A stretch of 64,000 nt of DNA, from NCBI RefSeq assembly GCF_003952185.1, contig NZ_RXFS01000003.1, forward strand, positions 62,001-126,000, read 5' to 3'. Shown piece after piece: positions 45,588 to 54,427 of the stretch. The DNA comes from Variovorax sp. 679 (GTDB lineage Bacteria > Pseudomonadota > Gammaproteobacteria > Burkholderiales > Burkholderiaceae_C). The notes beneath the pieces were generated by a model. The model worked only from the letters and a program-made list of their open reading frames with translations. It searched no databases and was not told the DNA's origin. The first letter of the stretch is position 1, and every line of letters begins with the position of its first letter. Position numbers and translations under genes: made by a program.

Positions 45588-47597
45588 ATGAAGCGCAGAG
45601 ACATCCTCAAATGGTCCGCCTCGGCGGGCGGCCTGGCCCTGCTGGCCGGCAAGACCTCCACCGCCTCGGCGGCACTGCCGGTGCTCAAGCCCACGCTGCC
45701 GCAGAAGATCGACCCGATCAGCGCCACGCTGCGGCGGCTCGAACTGGTGGGGCGGCAGGCGACCTATCTCTGGACCGAATCGCACATCAACCTGGCCGGG
45801 GTGCCGATGGGCGCGGTGGTGCCCGCCACCGAACTGCCGGCGCTGGAGCACCAGCTCAAGACCATCGCAAAGGCGCTGGAAGCCGTCACCAATTTCGCGG
45901 CCTCGTTCGCCACCAGCGCGCTGGCCTCGGGCAGCCTGCAGTCGCTCGACAACCTGCGCACGCGGCTGGCCGGCCTGCAGGCCAGCTTCGACCAGCTGCT
46001 GGCCGCCAACGGCGGGCTGGCGACGCTGCCGGCCGCGGTGCTGGCGCTGTTGGGCACGCTCACCGGCACGGCGGGCGACATCGCGACGCAGCTCAAGCAG
46101 ATCCACCACGACCTGCTGTCGCAAGGCCCGCTGGGCGCGCTGAACGGGCCGAAGACGGTGGCGCAGTACGACGCGCTCTTCGTCACCATCGAGAAGCCCG
46201 CCATCTCGCAGCTGCTGCACGACAACGACCTGTTCGCTGCGATGCGCGTGTCCGGGCCCAACCCGATGCTGATCCAGCGCGCGACCACGCTGCCGGCCAA
46301 GTTTCCGTTGAACGACGCGCAATACCGGCAGGTGATGGGCGCCGGCGACAGCCTCGCCGACGCGGCCGCCTCAGGCCGGCTCTACATCCTCGACTACGAA
46401 GGCCTGGGCGACATGGCGCCGGCCGGACCGCAGGTCAAGCCGCTCACGGGCACGGGCTACATCCATGCGCCCATCGCGCTGTTCGCGCGGCCGAAGACCG
46501 GCCGCTCGCTGGTGCCGGTCGCCATCCAGTGCGGGCAGGACCCGGCCGCGAACGCGCTCTTCCTGCGCGTGGACGACACGGCCAACGCCGAGGCGTACTG
46601 GGCCTGGCAGTCGGCCAAGACCGTGGTGCAGGTGGCCGACTTCAACTACCACGAGATGTTCGTGCACCTGGGTCGCACGCACCTGATGTCGGAAGCCTTC
46701 GCGATGGCCACGCAGCGCCAGCTGGCGACCGCGCACCCGCTGAGCCGGCTGCTGTCGCCGCACCTCGAAGGCGCGATGTTCATCAACGAGGCCGCGACGC
46801 TGATCATCATGGCGCCGCTGACCACGGGCGACGTGATCCTCGCCGCGCCCATCGAGACGCTGCAGCAGCAGTGCGGTCGCGACCGGCTGGCCTATGACTT
46901 CTACGACCGCATGATGCTGCCCAACGACCTGCGCACGCGCGGCGTGGACGACACGACGGCGCTGCCCGACTATCCCTATCGCGACGACGCGCTGCTGGTG
47001 TGGAACGCGATCGCGCAGTGGGTGGGCGACTACGTGGCCACCTACTACCTGAGCGACGCCGACGTGACCGGCGACTACGAACTCAAGGCCTGGGCCACCG
47101 AACTGGCCACCAGCGGCAAGGTGCACGGATTCCGCGCGATCGCCACGCGCGCACAGCTGATCGACGTGCTCACCGCCATCATCTTCAATGCCAGCGCGCA
47201 GCACGCGGCCGTGAACTTCCCGCAGTATTCGGTGATGACCTATGCGCCCTTCAGCGCGGGCACGGAAGGCACGCCAGCGCCGACAAGCAGCGCGGGGCAG
47301 AGCGAAGCGAACTGGTCGCAGATGCTGCCGTCACGGCTGGCGGCGCAGGAGCAGATCCTGCTGTTCCACATCCTCGGCGGCGTGTACTACCGGCCGCTGG
47401 GCGAATACAAGGACAACGTGTTCCCGCACCTGCCGGTGCTGCTCGACCCTGCCATCGCGGGGCAAGGCGGGCCGCTGGAGCGCTTCCGCAATGCGCTCGC
47501 CGGCATCGAGACCACCATCAGCCAGCGCAACGCCACGCGTGCGCGGCCCTACGAACATCTGCTGCCGAGCCGGATTCCGTCCAGCACGAACATCTGA
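45588..47597 (+). CDS. Tat-exported bacterial lipoxygenase (LoxA-like)
   Basis: A non-haem iron dioxygenase that adds oxygen to polyunsaturated fatty acids such as linoleate or arachidonate. In this 669-residue protein all five iron ligands can be read: His355 and His360 in HEMFVHLGRTH, followed by SEAFAMATQRQL; His539 and Asn543 in QHAAVNFPQY; and the C-terminal Ile669 in SRIPSSTNI. The spacing follows Pseudomonas aeruginosa LoxA (377, 382, 555, 559, 685). The leader MKRRDILKWSASAGGLALLAG has RRDILK, a good Tat motif, so a folded iron enzyme is exported. An AGGGA lies 9 bases before the ATG. It stands alone between the purine operon and convergent cytochrome genes. Confidence 0.93.
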   Translation: MKRRDILKWSASAGGLALLAGKTSTASAALPVLKPTLPQKIDPISATLRRLELVGRQATYLWTESHINLAGVPMGAVVPATELPALEHQLKTIAKALEAVTNFAASFATSALASGSLQSLDNLRTRLAGLQASFDQLLAANGGLATLPAAVLALLGTLTGTAGDIATQLKQIHHDLLSQGPLGALNGPKTVAQYDALFVTIEKPAISQLLHDNDLFAAMRVSGPNPMLIQRATTLPAKFPLNDAQYRQVMGAGDSLADAAASGRLYILDYEGLGDMAPAGPQVKPLTGTGYIHAPIALFARPKTGRSLVPVAIQCGQDPAANALFLRVDDTANAEAYWAWQSAKTVVQVADFNYHEMFVHLGRTHLMSEAFAMATQRQLATAHPLSRLLSPHLEGAMFINEAATLIIMAPLTTGDVILAAPIETLQQQCGRDRLAYDFYDRMMLPNDLRTRGVDDTTALPDYPYRDDALLVWNAIAQWVGDYVATYYLSDADVTGDYELKAWATELATSGKVHGFRAIATRAQLIDVLTAIIFNASAQHAAVNFPQYSVMTYAPFSAGTEGTPAPTSSAGQSEANWSQMLPSRLAAQEQILLFHILGGVYYRPLGEYKDNVFPHLPVLLDPAIAGQGGPLERFRNALAGIETTISQRNATRARPYEHLLPSRIPSSTNI

Positions 47598-47598
47598 T

Positions 47599-48885
47599 TC
47601 AGCGCCGCATGGTGTCGAGCTGGGTGACGGGCGCGCTGTCGTTGCCCCACGAGCCGCGCACGTAGGTGAGCACGGCCGCGACCTCGGCGGCATCCAGCGT
47701 CTGGCCGAACGGCGGCATGCCGTAGGGGCGCGGATTGCCGGAGGTCGAGGGAAGGAAGCCGCCGTGCGAGATCACCTGGATCAGGTTGGTGGGCCGGGCC
47801 ATGTTGACGGCGCGGTTGCCCGCCAGCGGCGGATAGGCGCCCGCCGCGCCCTGCCCCTGGTCGCCGTGGCAGTAGGCGCAGCGCTGGTCGTAGATCTTCG
47901 CGCCGCGCGCCATGGTGCCGGCATCGCGGCGGATGGGGGCCTTCGCGGCAGTGGCCGTCGCCTCGGGCTTCGGCGCATCGGGCAGGTCCTTCAGGTAGCC
48001 CGCCATGGCCGTGAGGTCGGCCTCGCTCAGGTACTGCGTGCTGCGGAACACCACGTCGGCCATCGGCCCCATGACCGATCCGCGCGGCGCGGTGCCGTTC
48101 TTGAGCAGCGCCACCACGTCGGCGGCGGGCCAGTCGGCCACGCCGGCCTCGTGCGGATCGGTGAGCGATGGCGCATACCAGTTCTCGACGGCGATGAGGC
48201 CGCCCGATAGCCCCAGCTTCGTCTCGGTCGCGCCCAGCGAATTGCGGCTGCCGTGGCAGGCGATGCAGTGGCCCAGGCCGTTGACCAGGTAGGCGCCACG
48301 GTTCCACTCGGCCGGCTTGCCTGCATTGGCCACGAAAGGCTCGGGCTTGAACGAGAGCGCGCGCCATACGGCCAGCGCCGCCTGCGTGTCGTAGGGGAAG
48401 CTCAGCCGGTGCGCCCTGTTCGGCTCGGGAGCGGGCTGCACGCTGCGCAGGAAGGCGTAGATCGCGTCCGAGTCCTCGCGCGTCACCTGCGTGAAGTTGG
48501 GGTACGGAAACGCCGGGTACAGCAGCCGCCCGTCCTTGCTGCGGCCGTTGTGCATCGCGCGCCAGAAGTGCGCGCTGCTCCAGCTGCCGATGCCGGCCTT
48601 GTCGTCGGGCGTGAGGTTGCTCGAATAGACGGTGCCGAAGGGTGTGTCGATCGGCAGGCCGCCCGCGTAGGGCTGGCCGCCGCGCGTGGTGTGGCAGCCC
48701 GCGCAGTTGCCGGCCAGCGCGAGGTAGCGCCCGCGCTCGATGAGCTGCGGCGTGGACTGGAAGTCTTCCGCCTGCGCGGGCAGCGGGTCTTCGCCGCGCA
48801 GGTTCATCGCCACGATGCCGCCGGCGGCCGCGGCGCCGAGCACGATAAGCGCGAGCAGTGTCCAGGCCAGGTGTCGCAGTTTCAT
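47599..48885 (-). CDS. Membrane-anchored trihaem cytochrome c
   Basis: A 428-residue periplasmic cytochrome with an uncleaved-looking N-terminal span (residues ~7-27) and three CxxCH haem sites: CAGCH (~61), CIACH (~208) and CAYCH (~330), each in its own cytochrome domain with later Met ligands such as MPPFGQTLD. The layout matches the cytochrome subunits of membrane alcohol, gluconate or aldehyde dehydrogenases. No dehydrogenase catalytic subunit is adjacent. It starts 16 bases after the dihaem cytochrome gene, and its stop is 1 base from the lipoxygenase stop. Confidence 0.9.
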   Translation of the reverse strand: MKLRHLAWTLLALIVLGAAAAGGIVAMNLRGEDPLPAQAEDFQSTPQLIERGRYLALAGNCAGCHTTRGGQPYAGGLPIDTPFGTVYSSNLTPDDKAGIGSWSSAHFWRAMHNGRSKDGRLLYPAFPYPNFTQVTREDSDAIYAFLRSVQPAPEPNRAHRLSFPYDTQAALAVWRALSFKPEPFVANAGKPAEWNRGAYLVNGLGHCIACHGSRNSLGATETKLGLSGGLIAVENWYAPSLTDPHEAGVADWPAADVVALLKNGTAPRGSVMGPMADVVFRSTQYLSEADLTAMAGYLKDLPDAPKPEATATAAKAPIRRDAGTMARGAKIYDQRCAYCHGDQGQGAAGAYPPLAGNRAVNMARPTNLIQVISHGGFLPSTSGNPRPYGMPPFGQTLDAAEVAAVLTYVRGSWGNDSAPVTQLDTMRR

Positions 48886-48901
48886 GATGGGCGCGGCTCC
48901 G

Positions 48902-49606
48902 TCACTTCGGCATGCCGCCGCAGGTCACGGGCAGCGGAGCTGGGAGCGAGGCCACGGGCTTCGTGTCGGCCGGCATCGGCTGCACGGCGAGCCAGCTCGC
49001 GACGGCGTTGATGTCGGCGGTGCTCATGCGCCGGCCGATGTCGGCCATGCAATCGGGCGCCGGCGCATGCCGCTCTTTCGTGAGCCAGGCGCCGAGCTGC
49101 GACGACACGTACAGCCGCGGCAACCCCAGCAGCCCCGGAATCGCCGGCTGCACCCCCGTGAGCGCCGCGCCGTGGCACTGCACGCAGGCGGGTATGCCGC
49201 GCGCCGCGTCGCCTTCGCGCACCAGCTGTCGGCCGCGCTGGAGCTGCTCAGGCGTGGCGTCGCTGTTCGGGGAAATGGGCGGATACGGCAGTTGCAGCCC
49301 GGCAAAGTAATCGGCCATCTCGCGCAGGTAGGCGTCCGACAGGTGCTGGACCATGTACGCCATGTCGGTGTTGAAGCGCCGGCCATCGCGAAAGCTCACG
49401 AGCTGGTTGTACAGGTAGCCGGCCGGCTTGCCCGCCAGGCGCGGAAAGTAGCCGGCGTTGGTGGTCGCGCCCTCGCGGCCGTGGCAGGCGATGCAGGCGG
49501 CCACGCGCTGCTCGATGGTGTCGGGCACGGTGGCGGGCGTTGCGGCATTCACCATGCCCTGCACGAGCAGCAGACCGAGCGCGAGGAGCCGGAACATGCT
49601 CTTCAT
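48902..49606 (-). CDS. Dihaem cytochrome c (c4-like)
   Basis: A 234-residue secreted cytochrome: Sec signal ending in VNAA, then two haem sites CIACH (~38) and CVQCH (~140) with GYFPRLAGKPAGYLYNQLVSF typical of c4-type proteins. It probably passes electrons between the bc1 complex or a dehydrogenase and a terminal oxidase. ATG 49606 overlaps the DUF2970 stop by ATGA; the much longer open frame upstream covers other genes and is not used. Confidence 0.9.
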   Translation of the reverse strand: MKSMFRLLALGLLLVQGMVNAATPATVPDTIEQRVAACIACHGREGATTNAGYFPRLAGKPAGYLYNQLVSFRDGRRFNTDMAYMVQHLSDAYLREMADYFAGLQLPYPPISPNSDATPEQLQRGRQLVREGDAARGIPACVQCHGAALTGVQPAIPGLLGLPRLYVSSQLGAWLTKERHAPAPDCMADIGRRMSTADINAVASWLAVQPMPADTKPVASLPAPLPVTCGGMPK

Positions 49607-49791
49607 GTGCCGGCAACGTAGTGCACCAGCGTGATCAGACCCGCAATCAGCAGCAGCACCATCACCAGCGCCACGCCGATCAGCGGCAGGATGCCGACCT
49701 GCGCCGTCCGCCTCTCGGCATCGGCCCGGCGGCCGCCCAGCCCGATGAAACTCCAGAGAACGGCGCGCACCGCGCGCAAGAGATTCGACAT
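49603..49791 (-). CDS. DUF2970 small membrane protein
   Basis: A 62-residue protein, MSNLLRAVRAVLWSFIGLGG..., with the DUF2970 pattern: a short amphipathic start RAVLWSFIGLGGRR and one C-terminal span (VGILPLIGVALVMVLLLIAG). It overlaps the dihaem cytochrome by ATGA and heads that operon. In betaproteobacteria such proteins often accompany respiratory genes; their role is unknown. Confidence 0.75.
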   Translation of the reverse strand: MSNLLRAVRAVLWSFIGLGGRRADAERRTAQVGILPLIGVALVMVLLLIAGLITLVHYVAGT

Positions 49792-49847
49792 GGGGTCGAG
49801 TGTGGCCCAGGCGGGCCGGAAAAAACAGATGCAGATTCGCTCCAATT

Positions 49848-49875
49848 GACCGGTGCAGATCGACCGGTGCAGATA
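49848..49875 (+). promoter_or_regulatory. Tandem 14-bp repeat before the MocR gene
   Basis: GACCGGTGCAGATC occurs twice in direct tandem (49848-49861 and 49862-49875, last base differing). A TTGACC at 49846 overlaps the first copy and could be the -35 box. MocR-type regulators bind direct repeats in their own control regions, so this is a probable autoregulatory site. Confidence 0.55.
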
Positions 49876-49904
49876 AAGTGCCTCCGAACGAACACCCCCC
49901 AGCG

Positions 49905-51323
49905 ATGAAGAGATACGAAGCCCTGGCCGCCGACATCGAGGCCTCGATCCGCAACGGCACCCTGAAGACCGGCGACCGCCTGCCCTCGGTGCGCCACACC
50001 GGCCAGACCCGCGGGGTCAGCGCATCGACCGTCTTCGAGGCCTACTACCTGCTCGAAGCGCGCGGCCTGGTGCGCGCACGCGACCGCTCGGGCTACTACG
50101 TCACCGGCGGCGGCCTGCGCGATGCACCGCCCGAATCGACCCTCACCTCGCGCCCCGCCGACGGGCCGCGCTCGCTCGAGGTGAGCGACAAGGTGTTCGA
50201 CATCCTCGAAGCCAGCATGTCGCGCAAGGTCGTTCCCTTCGGCTCGGCCTTTCCGAGCCCGCTGCTCTTTCCGCTGGCACGGCTCGGGCAGTTCATGGCG
50301 GCCAGCGCCAGGTCGCTAGACCCGTGGAGCACGGTGGACGACCTCACGCCCGGCAGCGCGGCGCTGCGCCGGCAGATCGCGCTGCGCTACCTGGCCGACG
50401 GCATGACGGTGCCGGCCGATGAGATCGTCGTGACCAACGGCGCGCTCGAGGCGCTGAACTTGTGCCTCTCGGCAGTGACGCGGCCGGGCGACGCGGTGAT
50501 CGTCGAGTCGCCCACTTTCTACGCGGCGCTGCAGGCTCTGGAACGCATGGGCCTGCGCGCCGTCGAGGTGCCGACGCATCCCGGCGAAGGCATCGACCTG
50601 GAGGCGCTGGAGCTGGCCATCTCGGCGCACAAGCCTGCCGCCTGCTGGCTCATGACCACCTTCCAGAACCCGCTGGGCAGCCTGATGCCCGATGCGAAGA
50701 AGAAGGCGCTGGTGGAACTGCTCGCACGCCACGGCCTGCCGCTGATCGAGGACGACGTGTACGCCGAGCTCTACTTCGGCGAGCGACGCCCCCCACCGGC
50801 CAAGGCCTTCGACACGCAGGGGCTGGTGCTGCACTGCTCGTCGTTCTCGAAATGCCTGGCGCCGGGCTATCGCATCGGCTGGACCTCGGCCGGAGGCTTC
50901 GCACGCAAGGTCGCGCGGCAGAAGCTCACGACCACGCTGAGCACCTCGGCCCCCGCGCAGCTGGCGCTCGCGGGCTATCTCGAGAAGGGCGGCCTCGACA
51001 AGCACCTGCGCAAGCTTCGGCAGACGCTGGCGATGCAGCAGGCCACCTTCGCGCAGGCCGTGGGGCATTACTTTCCGCCGGGCACGCGTGCGACACGGCC
51101 TTTGGGCGGGTACTTCCTGTGGGTCGAGCTGCCGGAGAGAGCGAACGCGCTGGAGATCCATCGCAAGGCACTGGAACGCGGCATCAGCGTCGCGCCGGGC
51201 CCGATCTTCTCGGCCACGCGCGCCTTCGGCAATTGCCTCAGGCTGAACTACGGCCACCCATGGGACGCGCTCAGCGAGCAGGCAATGCAAACACTCGGCC
51301 GCCTGATCGCCGAAGCGTCCTGA
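49905..51323 (+). CDS. MocR-type regulator (GntR HTH fused to aminotransferase fold)
   Basis: A 472-residue fusion: an N-terminal GntR winged helix (LKTGDRLPSVRHTGQTRGVSAST, residues ~20-45) and a class I aminotransferase-like domain with the PLP lysine Lys316 in SSFSKCLAPGYRIGW and TTFQNPLGSLMP. Such proteins sense PLP plus an amine or amino acid and regulate nearby genes. ATG 49905 gives the family start MKRYEALAADIE. Its last 53 bases overlap, tail to tail, the MFS gene, its most likely functional partner on gene order. Confidence 0.9.
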   Translation: MKRYEALAADIEASIRNGTLKTGDRLPSVRHTGQTRGVSASTVFEAYYLLEARGLVRARDRSGYYVTGGGLRDAPPESTLTSRPADGPRSLEVSDKVFDILEASMSRKVVPFGSAFPSPLLFPLARLGQFMAASARSLDPWSTVDDLTPGSAALRRQIALRYLADGMTVPADEIVVTNGALEALNLCLSAVTRPGDAVIVESPTFYAALQALERMGLRAVEVPTHPGEGIDLEALELAISAHKPAACWLMTTFQNPLGSLMPDAKKKALVELLARHGLPLIEDDVYAELYFGERRPPPAKAFDTQGLVLHCSSFSKCLAPGYRIGWTSAGGFARKVARQKLTTTLSTSAPAQLALAGYLEKGGLDKHLRKLRQTLAMQQATFAQAVGHYFPPGTRATRPLGGYFLWVELPERANALEIHRKALERGISVAPGPIFSATRAFGNCLRLNYGHPWDALSEQAMQTLGRLIAEAS

Positions 51324-52554
51324 ACAGCAGGAAGGAAGCGATGCTCACGTTCACCAGGTTCCAGCCGATGCCGTTGATGAAGGCCGCGTGGTAGCTGCCC
51401 GTGAGGTCGAACACCTTGCCCGACATCCAGCCGCCCAGCGCCATGCCGAAGAGCGTGAACATCAGCACCGTGCCCACGCGCGCGCCCGCTTCCTGCGGTG
51501 GAAAGTGCTCGCGTACGATGATCGCGTAGGAAGGCACGATGCCGCCCTGGAACAGCCCGAACAGCGCCGAGATCACGTAGAGCGGCACCAGGCCGTCGAA
51601 GGGCAGGAACAGCAGCAGCGCCACGCACTGCAGCACGCCGCCCAGCAGCAGCGTGCGCAGTCCGCCGATGCGGTCGCAGATGGCGCCCGACACCAGCCGG
51701 CTCACGATGCCGAAGCCCAGCATCAGCGACAGCATCATCGCGCCCTGCGCCGGGCCGTAGCCCAGGTCGCCGCAGTAGGCCACGATGTGCACCTGCGGCA
51801 TCGCCATCGCGACGCAGCAGGCCACGCCGGCCACGCACAGCAGGCCCTGCGCCGTGCCCATGCTCAGGCCGAAGGGGCGCGTCATGTCGCGGACGATCGC
51901 CGTGCCCGTTGCCGCGTTGACCGATGCCGGCACGACCAGCGCAGGCGGCCTTGCGCGGAAGAACATGGCCAGCAGTGCCATCGACACGCCGCAGAAGATG
52001 CCCATGCCGATGTAGGTCTGGCGCCAGCCCACCGTCTCGACGAAGTGCTGCGCGATCGGCGGCCACACCGCGCCCGCAAGATAGTTGCCGCTCGCGCACA
52101 CCGCCACCGCGATGCCGCGCCGCTTGACGAACCACAGCGAGGTGTCGGCCACCAGCGGCGCGAAAGCCACCGAGCTGCCGAGCAGGCCGACCAGCAAGGC
52201 CTGCGCGATGGTGAAGGACACGATGCCGCCCGAGAGACCCGTCGCGATGTATCCCACGCCCAGGAACACCGAGCCCATCAGCAGCGGCCACATCACGCCG
52301 ACACGGTCGGCCAGCCTGCCCATCAGCACGCCGCCGAATCCGAAGCCCAGCATCAGCAGCGTGTAAGGCAAAGAGGCGTCGGCGCGCGCGATGCCGAACT
52401 CGGCCTGCACCGCCGGCAGCATCACCGACACCACGTACATGCCGCTGCTGCCGACCGTCATGATCAGCAGCGTGAGGCCGAGGCGCACCATGGCGTAGCG
52501 GGAGTCGGGCTGGTGGATGGATGGGTTGGGGGGCGTTGTCTCCGCGTGGTTCAT
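51271..52554 (-). CDS. Major facilitator superfamily transporter
   Basis: A 427-residue inner-membrane transporter with 12 predicted spans. The loop 2-3 motif reads GFGGVLMGRLADRVGVMWPLL, and GFGIVSRLVSGAICDRIGGLR marks the equivalent loop 8-9. Sequence flavour (NFL-like LVADTSLWFVKRRGIAVAV, HFPPQEAGARVGTVLM) resembles monocarboxylate/anion-type MFS proteins of Comamonadaceae. ATG 52554 is preferred to one 24 codons upstream. Its substrate is unknown. Confidence 0.88.
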   Translation of the reverse strand: MNHAETTPPNPSIHQPDSRYAMVRLGLTLLIMTVGSSGMYVVSVMLPAVQAEFGIARADASLPYTLLMLGFGFGGVLMGRLADRVGVMWPLLMGSVFLGVGYIATGLSGGIVSFTIAQALLVGLLGSSVAFAPLVADTSLWFVKRRGIAVAVCASGNYLAGAVWPPIAQHFVETVGWRQTYIGMGIFCGVSMALLAMFFRARPPALVVPASVNAATGTAIVRDMTRPFGLSMGTAQGLLCVAGVACCVAMAMPQVHIVAYCGDLGYGPAQGAMMLSLMLGFGIVSRLVSGAICDRIGGLRTLLLGGVLQCVALLLFLPFDGLVPLYVISALFGLFQGGIVPSYAIIVREHFPPQEAGARVGTVLMFTLFGMALGGWMSGKVFDLTGSYHAAFINGIGWNLVNVSIASFLLFRTLRRSGGRVFALPAR

Positions 52555-52585
52555 TGTTGTCTTCTTTGCTTTCTGTGCGACGGCG

Positions 52586-53410
52586 TCAGGTGCGCCGCTT
52601 CGGTGGCGAGGGCTGTGGATGCACATCGTGCACCACCTGCCCCGCCGTGAGCGTATTGATCGTCTCGCCCACGATGTCCATCAGGATGCGGCTGCGCTCG
52701 GCCGTCAGCGACACGGTGAGATGCTGCACGGGCTGGGCGTCGAGGTCGTGCAGCAGGCGCACCATCTTCAGCAGCGGCGCGCCGGTCTCGACCTGCAGCA
52801 GCCGCGCGCGCGCCGGATCGGCCACCTCGGCCGTGATCTCCTGTACCACGCGGCCGAACTTCACGCCCTGCGCCATCAGTATCTCGTAGAGCGCGTGCTT
52901 GCGCAGCGCGCTGGCCGACACGCGCTTGCCCAGGCGCGCCGGCACCCAGGCCTCGGTGAGCATGACCGGCACGCCGTCGATGCTGCGCAGGCGCAGCGCG
53001 TGCACCGCCTTCTCGTCGGGCTCCAGCTGCAGCAGTGCGGCCACGTCGGGCGGCGCCACCGACTGCGCGACCTCCAGCACCTCGACATCGGTTTCGAGCG
53101 CTGCCTTGCGCAGGCCGTCGACCAGCCCGAGGCTGGGCCGCGCGCGCACCTGCGGCAGGTCGGCGCGCACGAAAGTGCCGAGCCCGTGGCGGCGCTCGAC
53201 GAGGCCCAGCGAGGCGAGGTCGGCGAGCGCGCGACGCACCGTGATGCGCGAGACGCCGAAGCGCTCGCACAGCGCCTCTTCCTTCGGCAACGCGCCGGTG
53301 GAATAGACGCCGCGCGTGATCTCGTCGCGCAGGACGACGAACAACTGACGGTGCAGCGAAGTGCCGGGGCCGCGTTCGAGCGAGGGAGCGGATGCAGGGG
53401 GACGTGCCAT
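52586..53410 (-). CDS. GntR/HutC family transcriptional regulator
   Basis: A 274-residue repressor-type regulator: winged helix with LCERFGVSRITVRRALADLASLGLVERRHGLGTFV (residues ~50-85) and a C-terminal UTRA effector domain (VMLTEAWVPARLGKRV, VQHLTVSLTAERSRI). The frame is open 52 codons upstream, but the ATG at 53410 gives the normal N-terminus. It is divergent from the hydro-lyase/lyase operon at 53545, which it probably controls through a site in the 134-bp gap. Confidence 0.9.
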   Translation of the reverse strand: MARPPASAPSLERGPGTSLHRQLFVVLRDEITRGVYSTGALPKEEALCERFGVSRITVRRALADLASLGLVERRHGLGTFVRADLPQVRARPSLGLVDGLRKAALETDVEVLEVAQSVAPPDVAALLQLEPDEKAVHALRLRSIDGVPVMLTEAWVPARLGKRVSASALRKHALYEILMAQGVKFGRVVQEITAEVADPARARLLQVETGAPLLKMVRLLHDLDAQPVQHLTVSLTAERSRILMDIVGETINTLTAGQVVHDVHPQPSPPKRRT

Positions 53411-53491
53411 GACAGAAGAGAAAGCGAAGGTCGAGCATAGCAAGACGCCCGGATTCCGCGCCCGGCGGGCGGCTTGCGGAATCCGGCTAGT

Positions 53492-53510
53492 TGTATTTAG
53501 AATATAAACA
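53492..53510. promoter_or_regulatory. AT-rich imperfect palindrome, candidate GntR operator
   Basis: TGTATTTAGAATATAAACA is a 19-bp imperfect inverted repeat (six of nine pairs match) standing out as AT-rich in a GC-rich region. It lies 35 bases before the lyase ATG and 82 bases before the regulator ATG, and contains TAGAAT, usable as a -10 box for the operon. Confidence 0.45.
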
Positions 53511-53544
53511 CATAAACTCAAACGCCGATGGACAAAGGCCCGCC

Positions 53545-54426
53545 ATGAACTCCACCTCCAAGCCATCCACGCTTCGCCAGCTGCTCGACGCGCCCGGCAT
53601 GGTGATCGCCCCCGGCGCCTACGACGCCATCGGCGCCCGCCTGATCGAACAGGCCGGCTTCGCCGCCGCCTACATGACAGGCGCAGGCACTTCGGCCGCG
53701 CGCGGCTTCCCCGACTTCGGCCTGCTCACGATGAGCGAGATGGTCGACAACGCGGCGGTGATGGCGCGCTCGGTCGCCATTCCGCTCATCGCCGATGCCG
53801 ACACCGGCTACGGCAACGAGCTGAACGTGACGCGCACCGTGCTCGAGTACGAGGCGCGCGGCGTGGCCGCCATCCACATCGAGGACCAGGTCTCGCCCAA
53901 GCGCTGCGGCCATCTCGACGGCAAGGAAGTGGTGTCGCGCGAGGAGTTCGTCTCGAAGATCCGCGCCGCGGTGGAAGCGCGCCGCACGAAGGACTTCATC
54001 GTCATCGCCCGCACCGACGCGCGCGCCATGCTGGGCCTGGAAGAAGCCGTCGCCCGCGCCAATGCCGCGCTGCAGGCCGGCGCCGACATGGCCTTCGTCG
54101 AAGCCACGCAGACGCCCGAGGAAGTGGCCGCCGTGCCGAAGCAGGTGCACGGCCCCTGCCTGCTGAACGTGGTTCCCGGGGGCCGCACGCCGTTGTTCGA
54201 CCTGCGCGAGGCCGAAGCCATGGGCTACAAGCTCGCGATCCTGCCGGGGCTGATGCTCAAGGCCGCCATCGAAGCCGGCGACGCCGCGCTGGCCGAGCTC
54301 AAGGCGACCTTCAGGGCCCCGACGGTGAACGCCACCGTGGCCCAGACCTTCCGCCGCTTCGGCGCCGACGAATGGGATGCCCTGCGGACACGCTTCAACG
54401 CAGGCGCCACCATGGAAAGCCGCTGA
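53545..54426 (+). CDS. Isocitrate lyase/PEP mutase superfamily lyase
   Basis: A 293-residue enzyme of the family that cleaves C-C bonds next to a carboxylate. It has the magnesium-binding DADTGYG (84-90), IEDQVSPKRCGH with the catalytic Cys121, and the trailing EEFVSKIRAAVEAR and VIARTDARA blocks. KRCGH is the signature of lyases such as 2-methylisocitrate lyase, 2,3-dimethylmalate lyase and oxaloacetate decarboxylases rather than true phosphonomutases. It heads an operon with a hydro-lyase pair; the next gene starts 1 base after its stop. In this setting a (di)methylmalate-type lyase is an attractive reading, not a proven one. Confidence 0.85.
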   Translation: MNSTSKPSTLRQLLDAPGMVIAPGAYDAIGARLIEQAGFAAAYMTGAGTSAARGFPDFGLLTMSEMVDNAAVMARSVAIPLIADADTGYGNELNVTRTVLEYEARGVAAIHIEDQVSPKRCGHLDGKEVVSREEFVSKIRAAVEARRTKDFIVIARTDARAMLGLEEAVARANAALQAGADMAFVEATQTPEEVAAVPKQVHGPCLLNVVPGGRTPLFDLREAEAMGYKLAILPGLMLKAAIEAGDAALAELKATFRAPTVNATVAQTFRRFGADEWDALRTRFNAGATMESR

Positions 54427-54427
54427 C

